From positions 90,492 through 154,491 of the forward strand of contig NZ_VXKN01000007.1 of assembly GCF_008693185.1 (NCBI RefSeq): a DNA stretch of 64,000 bases, in the 5' to 3' direction. The position numbers and the translations under genes are program-made. Source of the DNA: Acinetobacter qingfengensis (lineage in GTDB: Bacteria > Pseudomonadota > Gammaproteobacteria > Pseudomonadales > Moraxellaceae). Under the pieces are notes generated by a model. That model was not told where the DNA came from, searched no databases, and saw only the letters and a list, made by a program, of their open reading frames with translations. Shown in pieces: positions 17,501 through 24,575 of this stretch (its first letter is position 1; each line of letters begins with the position of its first letter).

Positions 17501-18198
17501 CGGCGTTGAACTGAACAATCCCGTTCGCCGAGTGCCAGCACATTGCCCTGACCATCACCAAAAATTTGCACCTCGATATGACGGGCATGCTGAACAAATT
17601 TTTCCAGATAAAGTCCAGCATCCTTAAAGTTGGCTTGTGCCAGATAGGACACGGTGGCATAAGCTTCTTTTAATTCAGCCTCACTCCAGACCAGACGCAT
17701 ACCAATGCCACCACCACCTGCAGTACTTTTCAGCATCACTGGATAACCAATTCTTGCAGCTTCGGTTAAGGCTTCGGCTTCATCTGCCAATAAAGCACTA
17801 CCCGGTAATAATGGTACCTGACTTTGGATTGCCAGTTCACGGGCAGTATGTTTTAAACCAAACTCTCGCATTTGCTGAGAAGTTGGCCCGATAAAGGCAA
17901 TGCCACGCTGTTCACACAAATCACAAAATTCGGCATTTTCCGATAAAAAACCATAGCCGGGGTGAATGGCATTGGCACCACTATCCAGTGCCACTTGCAG
18001 AATTTTTTCTACATTCAGATAACTTTGGCTGGCTGGTGCTGCACCAATACAAAATGCTTCATCAGCCAGACTAACATGCAGCGAATCCCGATCTGCTTCA
18101 GAATATACCGCAACCGACTGAATCCCAAGATGTTTTAGAGTACGAATAATTCGGCAGGCAATCGCCCCACGATTGGAAATCAGAACTTTATTAAACAT
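14587..18198 (-). CDS. Biotin-dependent guanidine carboxylase (urea carboxylase family)
   Basis: A 1203-residue enzyme carboxylating guanidine (or urea) with ATP and bicarbonate. Domains in order: biotin carboxylase (1-450; STAGGGGIGMRL, ERDCSVQRRNQKVIEE, EVNTRLQVEHGVTE), KipA-like carboxyltransferase half (about 465-770), KipI-like half (about 820-1060; MCVYGMEGPGGYQFVGRT) and a C-terminal biotinyl domain with EAMK (biotin Lys about 1166). It is the third gene of an operon led by a guanidine-I riboswitch, 11 bases after a carboxyguanidine-deiminase-type gene. Characterised members in this context prefer guanidine; the older label is urea carboxylase. Allophanate hydrolase is encoded in the neighbouring unit. 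Confidence 0.93.
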   Translation of the reverse strand: MFNKVLISNRGAIACRIIRTLKHLGIQSVAVYSEADRDSLHVSLADEAFCIGAAPASQSYLNVEKILQVALDSGANAIHPGYGFLSENAEFCDLCEQRGIAFIGPTSQQMREFGLKHTARELAIQSQVPLLPGSALLADEAEALTEAARIGYPVMLKSTAGGGGIGMRLVWSEAELKEAYATVSYLAQANFKDAGLYLEKFVQHARHIEVQIFGDGQGNVLALGERDCSVQRRNQKVIEETPAPHLSDTQRHVLQKIAIQLMQSVNYRSAGTVEFVMDTQTQEFYFLEVNTRLQVEHGVTEQVFGVDLVEWMVNLASGDLVLPEQLDSPQGHSIQVRLYAEDPIKNFQPSAGLLTEVEFDPNARIETWVETGSSVSSFYDPMIAKIIVTTADREQAIQAMSDTLANTSIAGIETNLEYLQEIVAGEVFKSGRQTTRFLNDFVWKTQKIEVLQAGIQTAVQDVTGRLGYWDVGVPPSGAMDPLSLNMANQLLGNPFNTAGLECTLQGPTLKFHCDSQIVLTGGEMQATLDGEKLAMYSTIAVKKGQVLKCGKVITGCRSYIGIKGGLKLPEYLGSQATFTLGQFGGHAGRNVLIGDMLPITEMPVVQQQQNGLPAQQIPQFAQHWQIAVMYGPHGAPDFFTPEDIDTFFAHEFEIHYNSSRTGIRLIGPKPQWARTDGGEAGLHPSNIHDNAYAIGAIDFTGDMPIILGPDGPSLGGFVCPAVVVHSELWKLGQLKAGDKVKFIPISYAQAQTLNFAYRDLIQSKDVADIAQLPKIEIETATLKDAVLATLDGQGDAPQVVYRPAGNHYLLVEYGDLVLDLNLRFRIHALMQWVKDQQIEGIIDLTPGIRSLQIHFDSTILDQKQLLDLLQQAETQLPDVKNMQVPSRTVYLPLAWEDSQTQLATEKYTQLVRADAPWCPDNVEFIRRINGLVSKQEVKDIVYNTNYLVMGLGDVYLGAPVATPLDPRHRLVTTKYNPARTWTPENAVGIGGAYMCVYGMEGPGGYQFVGRTTQMWSRYRKNANFAADKPWLLRFFDQIKFYEVSEAELLSMREDFKAGRLSIRIEEGVLNLKQYNDFLTEHQDSIHAFKQVQQQNFEAERRRWHEAGLAEYVSDSLDEVEDDSAVIIPENGLAVESHMPGSIWKVECAVGDIVEEGQILAVIEAMKIEIPIVAPEKMKVHEVLAEKGHTVKTGQVLFTLSLMD

Positions 18199-18209
18199 GG
18201 ATTTACCCC

Positions 18210-18863
18210 TTATTCTGCATCACGCACGATCAGTTGAATCCGTGTCGGGTTATAGGCATTACAGGGATTGTTCAATTGTGGACAATTTGAAATTAAAACG
18301 ATCAAATCCATCTCAGCCTGAATTTCTACATATTTACCCGGTGCAGAAATCCCGTCATCAAATTTCAGATGACCATCGGCAGTCACAGGAACATTCATAA
18401 AAAAGTTAATATTGGGTCCAATATGGCGCACATTTAAAGCATATTTTTTGGCGACTGGGTGCGTTGCCAAAGCAAACATAAAATTATTGCGGCAACTGTG
18501 CATCGGATATTTATCATGTGAATAACGCACGGTATTACTTTCACAGGAACAGGCACCACCCAGCGTATCGTGCCGCCCACAATTATCATCGACAATGGTG
18601 GCAATCGGATTGGCAAAGTTAGTATAGAGCGTGGTGTCCTTTTCCAGATAAATTTGCTGGTTTTGTGCAATAGTATCAGTTGCGCTATATCGCTCTTGCG
18701 GATTGGTTGCACTGATAAACAAGGTGTCCACTGCCTGATTGCCTTCCAGATCAACAATACGGAAATATTGTCCTTTTTTGACTTCACACATCCATGCTTC
18801 GCCAGCCGGACAGATTTCACTCAATTGTGCATGGTCAAAATGTTGTAATGCCAAATTTGTCAT
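18210..18863 (-). CDS. Carboxyguanidine deiminase subunit (urea carboxylase-associated protein, DUF1989)
   Basis: A 217-residue DUF1989 protein. The segments KKGQYFRIVDLEGNQAVDTLFISA, RHDTLGGACSCESNTVRYSH and FMNVPVTADGHLKFDDGISAPGKYVEIQAEMDLIVLISNCPQLNNPCN are those of urea-carboxylase-associated proteins. Two such proteins together (CgdA/CgdB) remove the imino nitrogen of carboxyguanidine, giving allophanate and ammonia. The Cys and His residues in the RHDTLGGACSC segment are candidate metal ligands. It lies 16 bases after its partner and 11 bases before the carboxylase in one operon. I cannot assign which subunit is A or B with certainty. Confidence 0.9.
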   Translation of the reverse strand: MTNLALQHFDHAQLSEICPAGEAWMCEVKKGQYFRIVDLEGNQAVDTLFISATNPQERYSATDTIAQNQQIYLEKDTTLYTNFANPIATIVDDNCGRHDTLGGACSCESNTVRYSHDKYPMHSCRNNFMFALATHPVAKKYALNVRHIGPNINFFMNVPVTADGHLKFDDGISAPGKYVEIQAEMDLIVLISNCPQLNNPCNAYNPTRIQLIVRDAE

Positions 18864-18879
18864 TGTTATTCTCCTGATA

Positions 18880-19620
18880 TTAATAATTGTCTAATGCAAA
18901 ATAACGCTGATTATTGGCAAAACCATTCTGATTTTGCCGGCATGAATCCCGACAAATATCCTGTTGTTGTAATGGCCAGGCTTTAAATAAACGCAGTTGA
19001 ATATCGGCAGGCTGATAACTACCCGAAACGTCCAAAGCATGTGGTGCAGCAGATAAAAACAGCAGACAATCCATTTCAAAACGCAATTCGATGATTTGCC
19101 CTGAATTATCCGAATCACAATAAGACAATGCACCTGAATCATTGGGTGCAACTTTGGAGAATAAATTCAGCGTAGCGGTCAAATCCTGAATGCCTAAAGA
19201 AAATTTCGTCATCTCGACCAGCAAACTGTCCAAGCCATTTTGATACATGGCATTACGTGCATCCTGAAAAGTCTGCTTGCCATAATGTGCTGCAATCTGT
19301 CCGGCGGTACTTGGTCCACACATCGCATCATTCCAGCCATGATCATCACGGACAATTGATGCCATCACATGACCAAGATCGGAATACAACACATTGCCCG
19401 TGCTTAAATATGCCGTATGCTGTGCCTTTAAACTGTCCGGCATATTAAACCGTTCCAGTTTTTCCTGTGCATTGACACAATATAAAGACACATTGGCATT
19501 GGCACCCAATGCTTCAAATTGTAAAACCGTGCCTTTTGGTATTCGTCCTGACCAGTGATGACCACCGGGTAATACTTCTTGCCAGATTGCCTTTTGCTCA
19601 TGATAGCTTGATGTGTTCAT
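18880..19620 (-). CDS. Carboxyguanidine deiminase subunit (urea carboxylase-associated protein, DUF1989), first gene of riboswitch operon
   Basis: A 246-residue DUF1989 protein and partner of the next gene product. Family segments seen are PGGHHWSGRIPKGTVLQFEALGANANVSLYC, HDHGWNDAMCGPSTAGQ-type residues, and FSKVAPNDSGALSYCDSDNSGQIIELRFEMDCLLFLSAAPHALD. The start codon follows AAGGAGTTGTT. The 150-base leader contains a guanidine-I riboswitch and, further up, operator 3. The C-terminal tail is Cys-, Asn- and Gln-rich (DICRDSCRQNQNGFANNQRY). Role: deimination of carboxyguanidine, established for the family in guanidine degradation. Subunit letter left open. Confidence 0.9.
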   Translation of the reverse strand: MNTSSYHEQKAIWQEVLPGGHHWSGRIPKGTVLQFEALGANANVSLYCVNAQEKLERFNMPDSLKAQHTAYLSTGNVLYSDLGHVMASIVRDDHGWNDAMCGPSTAGQIAAHYGKQTFQDARNAMYQNGLDSLLVEMTKFSLGIQDLTATLNLFSKVAPNDSGALSYCDSDNSGQIIELRFEMDCLLFLSAAPHALDVSGSYQPADIQLRLFKAWPLQQQDICRDSCRQNQNGFANNQRYFALDNY

Positions 19621-19654
19621 AACAACTCCTTGCGGATAAATCGTTTCAGTTTTA

Positions 19655-19680
19655 GAGATAAATCAATCAACATTTATCTC
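19655..19680 (-). promoter_or_regulatory. Leader hairpin between guanidine-I aptamer and start codon
   Basis: On the minus strand GAGATAAAT-N8-ATTTATCTC forms a perfect nine-pair stem without a U-tract. A second ATTTATCC lies just before the ribosome binding site (AAGGAG). The two copies could compete for pairing, which would suit a translational expression platform. The mechanism is inference. Confidence 0.5.
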
Positions 19681-19683
19681 CTG

Positions 19684-19775
19684 ACCTCCCGGGCTTTTAT
19701 CCCTCCGTGTAGTTCTTACGAACCGTCATCTCTCGGTCCAGTCATGCTACTTGTGGCAACATCGGAACCCTAGAT
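19684..19775 (-). promoter_or_regulatory. Guanidine-I (ykkC-yxkD) riboswitch aptamer
   Basis: Read on the minus strand, the leader contains the three hallmark blocks of the guanidine-I class in order: CTAGGGTTCCG, then ACTGGACCGAGAG, then ACACGGAGGGATAAAAGCCC followed by GGGAGG. This class binds free guanidinium and turns on guanidine export or assimilation genes. The first start codon is about 60 bases downstream. Confidence 0.95.
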
Positions 19776-19813
19776 CACTTTTTGCTGTTAAATAATGAAA
19801 AGCAAAGCTTATG

Positions 19814-19857
19814 CCAATTTAGTATTACTATTTCTTTAAAAAGTAATACTAAATTGG
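19814..19857. promoter_or_regulatory. Operator dyad 3 (perfect 16-base arms; GTATTA-N16-TAATAC)
   Basis: CCAATTTAGTATTACT (19814-19829) and AGTAATACTAAATTGG (19842-19857) are exact reverse complements around a 12-base spacer. The inner half-sites GTATTA and TAATAC are 16 bases apart, as in dyads 1 and 2. It lies about 40 bases upstream of the guanidine-I aptamer. Read on the minus strand, a TTGGCA that could be a -35 element overlaps the proximal arm. Confidence 0.85.
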
Positions 19858-20094
19858 TGCAGAAAGCTTTTATCCCTTGTTTTTATGCACTACTATTTGG
19901 CAAATAAGGTATTTTTATCTCAAAAAGTATTATTTCTTTTTTACGCATATCAGTTTTAAATAAATTAACGAGTCATCATTTCGCTATTCACGATTTCTTC
20001 ATACTATTCACATAGCGATAAACTTATATTCATTACGCATTCTTGTGTGTTTTTTAGTATGATTCACACGCAATGAAATTTTATTAGGTTTCAA

Positions 20095-20487
20095 ATGATC
20101 AAATTTATGGCTTATACAATTGTTACAGGTTTATCCATTTTAGTGATACAACCGACCTTTGCTAGGCCTGAAGATTTTGGACCCAATGTATCTCCCCATC
20201 CTCATGCCGAACGATTTAGAGATACAAGACCACAGCGTCCAATGGATCGTGATTATCGTCATTCGAATAACTTTCGTGATCATCCAAACCCGCAACAAGG
20301 ATCAAATGCATGGCGAGTGGGTAAAACGCTACCGGATCAATATAAATTTAACGCTGCTCAGGTAGATTACACACAGAATAACAGACTATCTCAGCCCACA
20401 CGTTATCAACAATGGATTAAGGTCAATGATCGTTATATGTTGATTAACGTCATGACCAATACCATTTTAAAAATTGTTCATGAATAA
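20095..20487 (+). CDS. RcnB-family periplasmic protein
   Basis: A 130-residue exported protein with a signal peptide (IKFMAYTIVTGLSILVIQPTFARP, cleavage after TFA). A His/Arg/Asp/Pro-rich low-complexity segment follows (about residues 25-75). The C-terminal RcnB-like module reads VGKTLPDQYKFNAAQVDY... RYQQWIKVNDRYMLINVMTNTILKIV. RcnB proteins modulate nickel/cobalt efflux in E. coli; many family members have no known metal link. It ends 11 bases from the convergent diguanylate cyclase gene. ATG 20095 or ATG 20107 could be the start. Confidence 0.75.
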   Translation: MIKFMAYTIVTGLSILVIQPTFARPEDFGPNVSPHPHAERFRDTRPQRPMDRDYRHSNNFRDHPNPQQGSNAWRVGKTLPDQYKFNAAQVDYTQNNRLSQPTRYQQWIKVNDRYMLINVMTNTILKIVHE

Positions 20488-20498
20488 TTTATTAATTT

Positions 20499-21644
20499 TT
20501 AGGCATTCTGACTTTGCTGATTAAGTGTCTGCAATGTCACAGGATCAACGACCGGAATATCATCTGCAATCATGTATTGTGAACCACCATTTTTTTTGGC
20601 CTGATACATGGCAACATCGGCTAATCCCAGCAGTTTTTCTGGCGATTCAGGCCATTTATTTTTACCCGCAGTTGCAATACCAATACTCATGGAGATGCCA
20701 TAATGATCGTGGTCAATCCAATTCAACATTCTTTGTGCTATTTCTACTGTTTGTTCTGTTTGTAATCCGGGCAATAAGATCACAAATTCATCTCCACCCA
20801 TGCGGGCTACAGTATCTTCTTCACGACAAATGCTCATCAGCATTTTGCCAAAAATAATCAGTAATTCATCACCAGCCGAATGACCTTTGGAATCATTTAA
20901 TTTTTTAAAGCCATCCAGATCAATATAAATGACGCTAAGATATTTTTCATCTCGTTTGGATTTAACAATTTCACAAAATAATTCTTCAATGAAATGGCGT
21001 CGATTCCATAATCCAGTCAATGCATCTTTGCGAACCAGATCTTCAAGTTCACGGGTACGATCTGCGACAATAGTTTCTAGTTCCATTTCATGTTTTTCTG
21101 CACGATCCCGAGCCACTTCAACTTCCAGTAACATGCTCCGAAAATAAGCATCAAAAACCAGTTGGCAGTCATACATCAAGACTTTATCCAGTGAGTATTT
21201 TGTCTGCTGACAGGTATGAGGATCTGTAACACATTCATCCAGCATGCTAAATAAATGCTGTTTGAGGGAAAGTAATGAGGAAAGATAATACTTGGGAGAA
21301 ACACCAATCCGTTTGTGAATTAATCCAATTCTTAATCGGTTATTGGTATATTCTGTTTCATATTTTCCAAGAAAAACTTCCTGAACATAGCGATTCATGG
21401 CTGTTGTCAAACGAGCCAATGTATCAGCATCACCAATAATTACAGCAATATCATCTATTTCTATTTGTTTTTCATAAAAATGTGCAACAGTTTTGGCAAT
21501 GGCATGTTCTACATTGGGATAAACACTAAATAATATTTTTTCATCCATAGAGTTTAAGCCCAGTAACATTTTACGTTGCCGGATCTCACTTTCATTAATA
21601 TTAAGTTGTTCACCTAATGTTTGGTATACAGAGTTAATTTTCAT
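20499..21644 (-). CDS. Globin-coupled diguanylate cyclase
   Basis: A 381-residue signalling enzyme. Residues 1-160 form a globin-coupled sensor domain (IRQRKMLLGL... IAKTVAHFYEKQ... RLRIGLIHKRIGVSPKYYLSSLLSL, with the His of LIHKRIG as likely proximal haem ligand). A helical linker (EVARDRAEKHEMELETIVADRTRELEDLV) follows. The GGDEF domain (about 205-365) has the intact active-site motif RMGGDEFVILLPG, so it should make cyclic di-GMP from GTP in response to oxygen. I see no inhibitory RxxD upstream of the GGDEF motif. Single gene, divergent from the abeS-like gene. Confidence 0.92.
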   Translation of the reverse strand: MKINSVYQTLGEQLNINESEIRQRKMLLGLNSMDEKILFSVYPNVEHAIAKTVAHFYEKQIEIDDIAVIIGDADTLARLTTAMNRYVQEVFLGKYETEYTNNRLRIGLIHKRIGVSPKYYLSSLLSLKQHLFSMLDECVTDPHTCQQTKYSLDKVLMYDCQLVFDAYFRSMLLEVEVARDRAEKHEMELETIVADRTRELEDLVRKDALTGLWNRRHFIEELFCEIVKSKRDEKYLSVIYIDLDGFKKLNDSKGHSAGDELLIIFGKMLMSICREEDTVARMGGDEFVILLPGLQTEQTVEIAQRMLNWIDHDHYGISMSIGIATAGKNKWPESPEKLLGLADVAMYQAKKNGGSQYMIADDIPVVDPVTLQTLNQQSQNA

Positions 21645-21982
21645 TTGATTTGAAACAGGCTCAAAACCGTATCTGTTAAAAATATGACAAAATTATACCT
21701 GATTTCGCTTAAATCTTTAGCACTAACCAAGGATAAATCTTTTGTCAGTCAAGAAACTTGTTTGGCCTGAATAACTTGTGAGTAAATTTAAATTGAAGAA
21801 TTTTTATCGTGAGACAAAATTGATATGATTACCACATCGATACTGATCCTTTGATCATATTTTATATTTATTTTTCACTTTACAATACAAATGCTTGATT
21901 AATAATTTACCCCTTTTGGGTTAACGCCAAAAACTTAATATTTGTTTTACAATCATTATATTCCTGTACTTGGTCGATTTTT
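21645..21982. other. Intergenic region between divergent cyclase and SMR pump genes
   Basis: This is AT-rich sequence with promoters presumably in both directions. A short hairpin (TTACCCC-TTTT-GGGTTAA, near 21908) lies upstream of the pump. I looked for guanidine riboswitch motifs here because SMR proteins often carry them, and found none. Confidence 0.45.
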
Positions 21983-22312
21983 ATGTCTTATTTATATTTG
22001 GTCATTGCAATTATTGCTGAAGTGATTGCAACTTCTGCACTCAAAGCATCCAATGGCTTTAGCATTCTGATACCTTCATTAGTGACAATTATTGGCTATA
22101 GTATTGCATTGTTTTGCTTATCCTTAACTTTAAAAACTATTCCAGTTGGTATTGCTTATGCGATTTGGTCTGGTGCAGGCATTATTTTAATTTCCACCAT
22201 TGGTTGGATTTTCTTTAAACAGCACCTTGATTTACCTGCATTTATTGGACTGGGATTAATGATTACTGGCATTATTGTGATTAATGTATTTTCAAAAAGT
22301 ACGCATTTATAA
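21983..22312 (+). CDS. abeS: Small multidrug resistance efflux pump, AbeS/EmrE type
   Basis: A 109-residue protein with four transmembrane helices. Key features are the essential Glu14 in AIIAEVIATSALK, the motif IPVGIAYAIWSGAGIILIS and the C-terminal FSKSTHL. It resembles the Acinetobacter AbeS sequence as I recall it, and EmrE. SMR pumps of this subtype exchange protons for quaternary ammonium and other cationic drugs. The motif pattern is that of the EmrE/Qac group rather than of guanidine exporters (Gdx/SugE). It ends two bases before the convergent LysR gene. Confidence 0.9.
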   Translation: MSYLYLVIAIIAEVIATSALKASNGFSILIPSLVTIIGYSIALFCLSLTLKTIPVGIAYAIWSGAGIILISTIGWIFFKQHLDLPAFIGLGLMITGIIVINVFSKSTHL

Positions 22313-22314
22313 AA

Positions 22315-23238
22315 TTAATAATGCTCATCATCATTGACCAGATGATTCATTGCTGTGGTGATATATTTGAGCATGACTTGTGCCGCACGTGAAAGCTGTC
22401 GTTTGGAAGCCGTACACAATGCCAATGTGATGGGTTGTAAATTTTTATTTTTTATCGGAATAAAGATTAATTGATTGGCTTTAACCGTATTAATCACATC
22501 CAGATAACTGACAATAGAAATACCCAATCCACGCTTTAACAATGATCGAATCATCTCGATATCATTACACACCAGAGTATGTAATGGACTGAGCTGATGA
22601 TGTCGATAGATGGCATCCACACGATCCTGAATGACCAGCGGTGCATCAGCAATAATATGTTTATAGTCCAGTGTGTCAGATAGTTTGGGATTTTTTTTAC
22701 TTGCCAATTCGTGTGTCGGCGCAAATGCAATCCCAATTGGAATTTCTACAAAAGCCAATACATCCAGATGGGCATGCTGTTTCGGATCCAGCACCAGACC
22801 AAAATCCACCTCTGTATTGGCAATAGACTGTGCTACTCGCTCACTGGTATTGACATTAATCTGAAAATTAATCCATGGAAATTCTTCAGACATGGCTGCA
22901 ATACAATCTACCAGTATGCCTTCTGCCAAAGCCTCCACCGTACCAATTTCTATGGTGCCACGCTTTAAGCCCTGAATTTCATCAAAGCGAATACAGGTTT
23001 GCCGAAAATCTTTTTGCCATTTGCGTAAATCTGAATATAACAACTCACCTGCCAGGGTCAGTTTCATACCATTTGGAAAACGTTCAAACAATTCCACACC
23101 CAGTTCTTCTTCTGCCAGTACAATTTGCCGATGCACAGCAGAAACCGAGATATACAAACTATCTGCGGCTTTACGCAAACTGCCCGTTCGTGCAACTGCT
23201 AGAAAATATTCAGAAAATCTGGAAAAAGGTGCATGCAT
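22315..23238 (-). CDS. LysR-family regulator, probably of the divergent Rieske oxygenase cluster
   Basis: A 307-residue LysR protein. The N-terminal winged helix reads RFSEYFLAVARTGSLRKAADSLYISVSAVHRQIVLAEEELGVELFER (residues 5-55). The effector domain (about 95-295) includes GTIEIGTVEALAEGILVDCIAAMSEEFPWINF and the typical LKRGLGISIVS. It is transcribed divergently from the first Rieske oxygenase across a 107-base gap, the normal arrangement for a regulator of the neighbouring catabolic operon. The inducer is unknown, possibly the oxygenase substrate. Confidence 0.9.
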   Translation of the reverse strand: MHAPFSRFSEYFLAVARTGSLRKAADSLYISVSAVHRQIVLAEEELGVELFERFPNGMKLTLAGELLYSDLRKWQKDFRQTCIRFDEIQGLKRGTIEIGTVEALAEGILVDCIAAMSEEFPWINFQINVNTSERVAQSIANTEVDFGLVLDPKQHAHLDVLAFVEIPIGIAFAPTHELASKKNPKLSDTLDYKHIIADAPLVIQDRVDAIYRHHQLSPLHTLVCNDIEMIRSLLKRGLGISIVSYLDVINTVKANQLIFIPIKNKNLQPITLALCTASKRQLSRAAQVMLKYITTAMNHLVNDDEHY

Positions 23239-23345
23239 AACTGTTCTAAAAAACCGAATGAGAACTTCAAATCATTATAATAGACGAAACTCTTATATTT
23301 ACATAATAATATTTTTAGCCAAATTCGCCATTGAGATATTAAGCC

Positions 23346-24395
23346 ATGAATGCTCCCACAGCCGCCATTCCACATCATTCTTTAACACTTCCAAGTCATT
23401 GTACATTTTCTGCCGATGACTGGTTTAAACTGGCCAAATACTGGTATCCGATCGCAAGAATTCAGGATATTGATGCTCAACCCGTCAAAGCCACTTTACT
23501 GGATGAAAATCTGGTGATTTATAAAATTAACCACGAAATTGTTGTAGCAAAAGATGTCTGCCCGCATCGTGGTGTGCCACTGACGTTAGGTCATCATGAT
23601 GGTGAAGGCATTGTCTGTCCCTATCATGGTTTACGCTTTGGTGAAGCAGGACATTGTAACCGCATACCCTCCAGCCCGGATCAGGCAATTCCTGCCAAAC
23701 TGAATTTAATCACTTATCCGACCCAGCTTAAATATGGTCTGGTCTGGACCTGCCTGACTCCAGAAAATCAGGTCATACCGTTTATGCCGCTCTGGGATGA
23801 AACAGGTGTCCAGCAAGTGGTGTGTCCTCCTGTCGATATTGAAGCCTTTGCTGGTCGTCAGGTCGAAGGCTTTCTGGATGTGGCACATTTTGCCTGGGTA
23901 CATTCAGGCACATTCGCTGATCCAGACAATCAGGTGGTACCGGATTATTCACCCAAGGAAACCGAGTTTGGCTTTATGGCAGATTACTGGAGTACTGTAG
24001 GTGATTATCCAGCCAGTGATGATTTCAAAAAGACTGAAGATTTTCGGGTTCTACGTCATTTTGAACTACACGTACCATTTACTGCCACACTGACCATTCA
24101 TTTAAGACAAGATGCCAAACAGGTCATCATGAATGCTGCCTGTCCTGTGTCTGCCAGAAAAACCCGCTTATTTGCACCCATCGCCAAAAATTATGATCTG
24201 GATGATTATGTTAATGACATCATTGAGTACAACCTAAAAATTTTTGAAGAAGACCGTTTAATGGTTGAAACCCAAAAACCTGAACGCCTGCCTCTTGATC
24301 TGGCACTTGAAGCCCACATTCCTGCTGATCGAAGCTCGATTTTGTTACGACGCTGCCTTAAAAAAGCCGGTTTTGGTGATTTTTTCATTGTTTAA
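23346..24395 (+). CDS. Rieske non-haem iron oxygenase, alpha subunit 1 (VanA/NdmA/HpxD-like)
   Basis: A 349-residue oxygenase. The Rieske centre is Cys72-x-His74 (CPHRG) and Cys91-xx-His94 (CPYHG). The mononuclear iron site begins at Asp178-xx-His181-x4-His186 (GFLDVAHFAWVHSGTF). Length and layout match single-component-alpha demethylases and hydroxylases such as VanA, NdmA/B and HpxD. Electrons should come from the reductase encoded next. It is paralogous to the oxygenase at 25585. A purine permease follows the cluster, which points to a purine-type substrate, but this is inference. Confidence 0.9.
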   Translation: MNAPTAAIPHHSLTLPSHCTFSADDWFKLAKYWYPIARIQDIDAQPVKATLLDENLVIYKINHEIVVAKDVCPHRGVPLTLGHHDGEGIVCPYHGLRFGEAGHCNRIPSSPDQAIPAKLNLITYPTQLKYGLVWTCLTPENQVIPFMPLWDETGVQQVVCPPVDIEAFAGRQVEGFLDVAHFAWVHSGTFADPDNQVVPDYSPKETEFGFMADYWSTVGDYPASDDFKKTEDFRVLRHFELHVPFTATLTIHLRQDAKQVIMNAACPVSARKTRLFAPIAKNYDLDDYVNDIIEYNLKIFEEDRLMVETQKPERLPLDLALEAHIPADRSSILLRRCLKKAGFGDFFIV

Positions 24396-24575
24396 TAGAT
24401 ATTGATGAACAGATAAAAATTTATATTTTTTATTGGCTTAGATTATATCATTCTTTTATTTAGAACATTATATTCAAATCATTCCAATAGACTGTATTCA
24501 TAAATGTTCACATAATTAAATTCAATCAAATGTCGTATGTATCTATGCGAAGCAGCAAGATCAAGGGTGAAGTCA

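Noticed and set aside
17211..17894. Long plus-strand open frames antisense to the carboxylase gene
   Set aside because: They lie opposite well-conserved biotin carboxylase sequence, lack ribosome binding sites and show no family features.
21983..22312. SMR pump as a guanidine exporter of the nearby guanidine locus
   Set aside because: Its motifs are those of EmrE/AbeS-type drug pumps, and I find no guanidine riboswitch in its leader.
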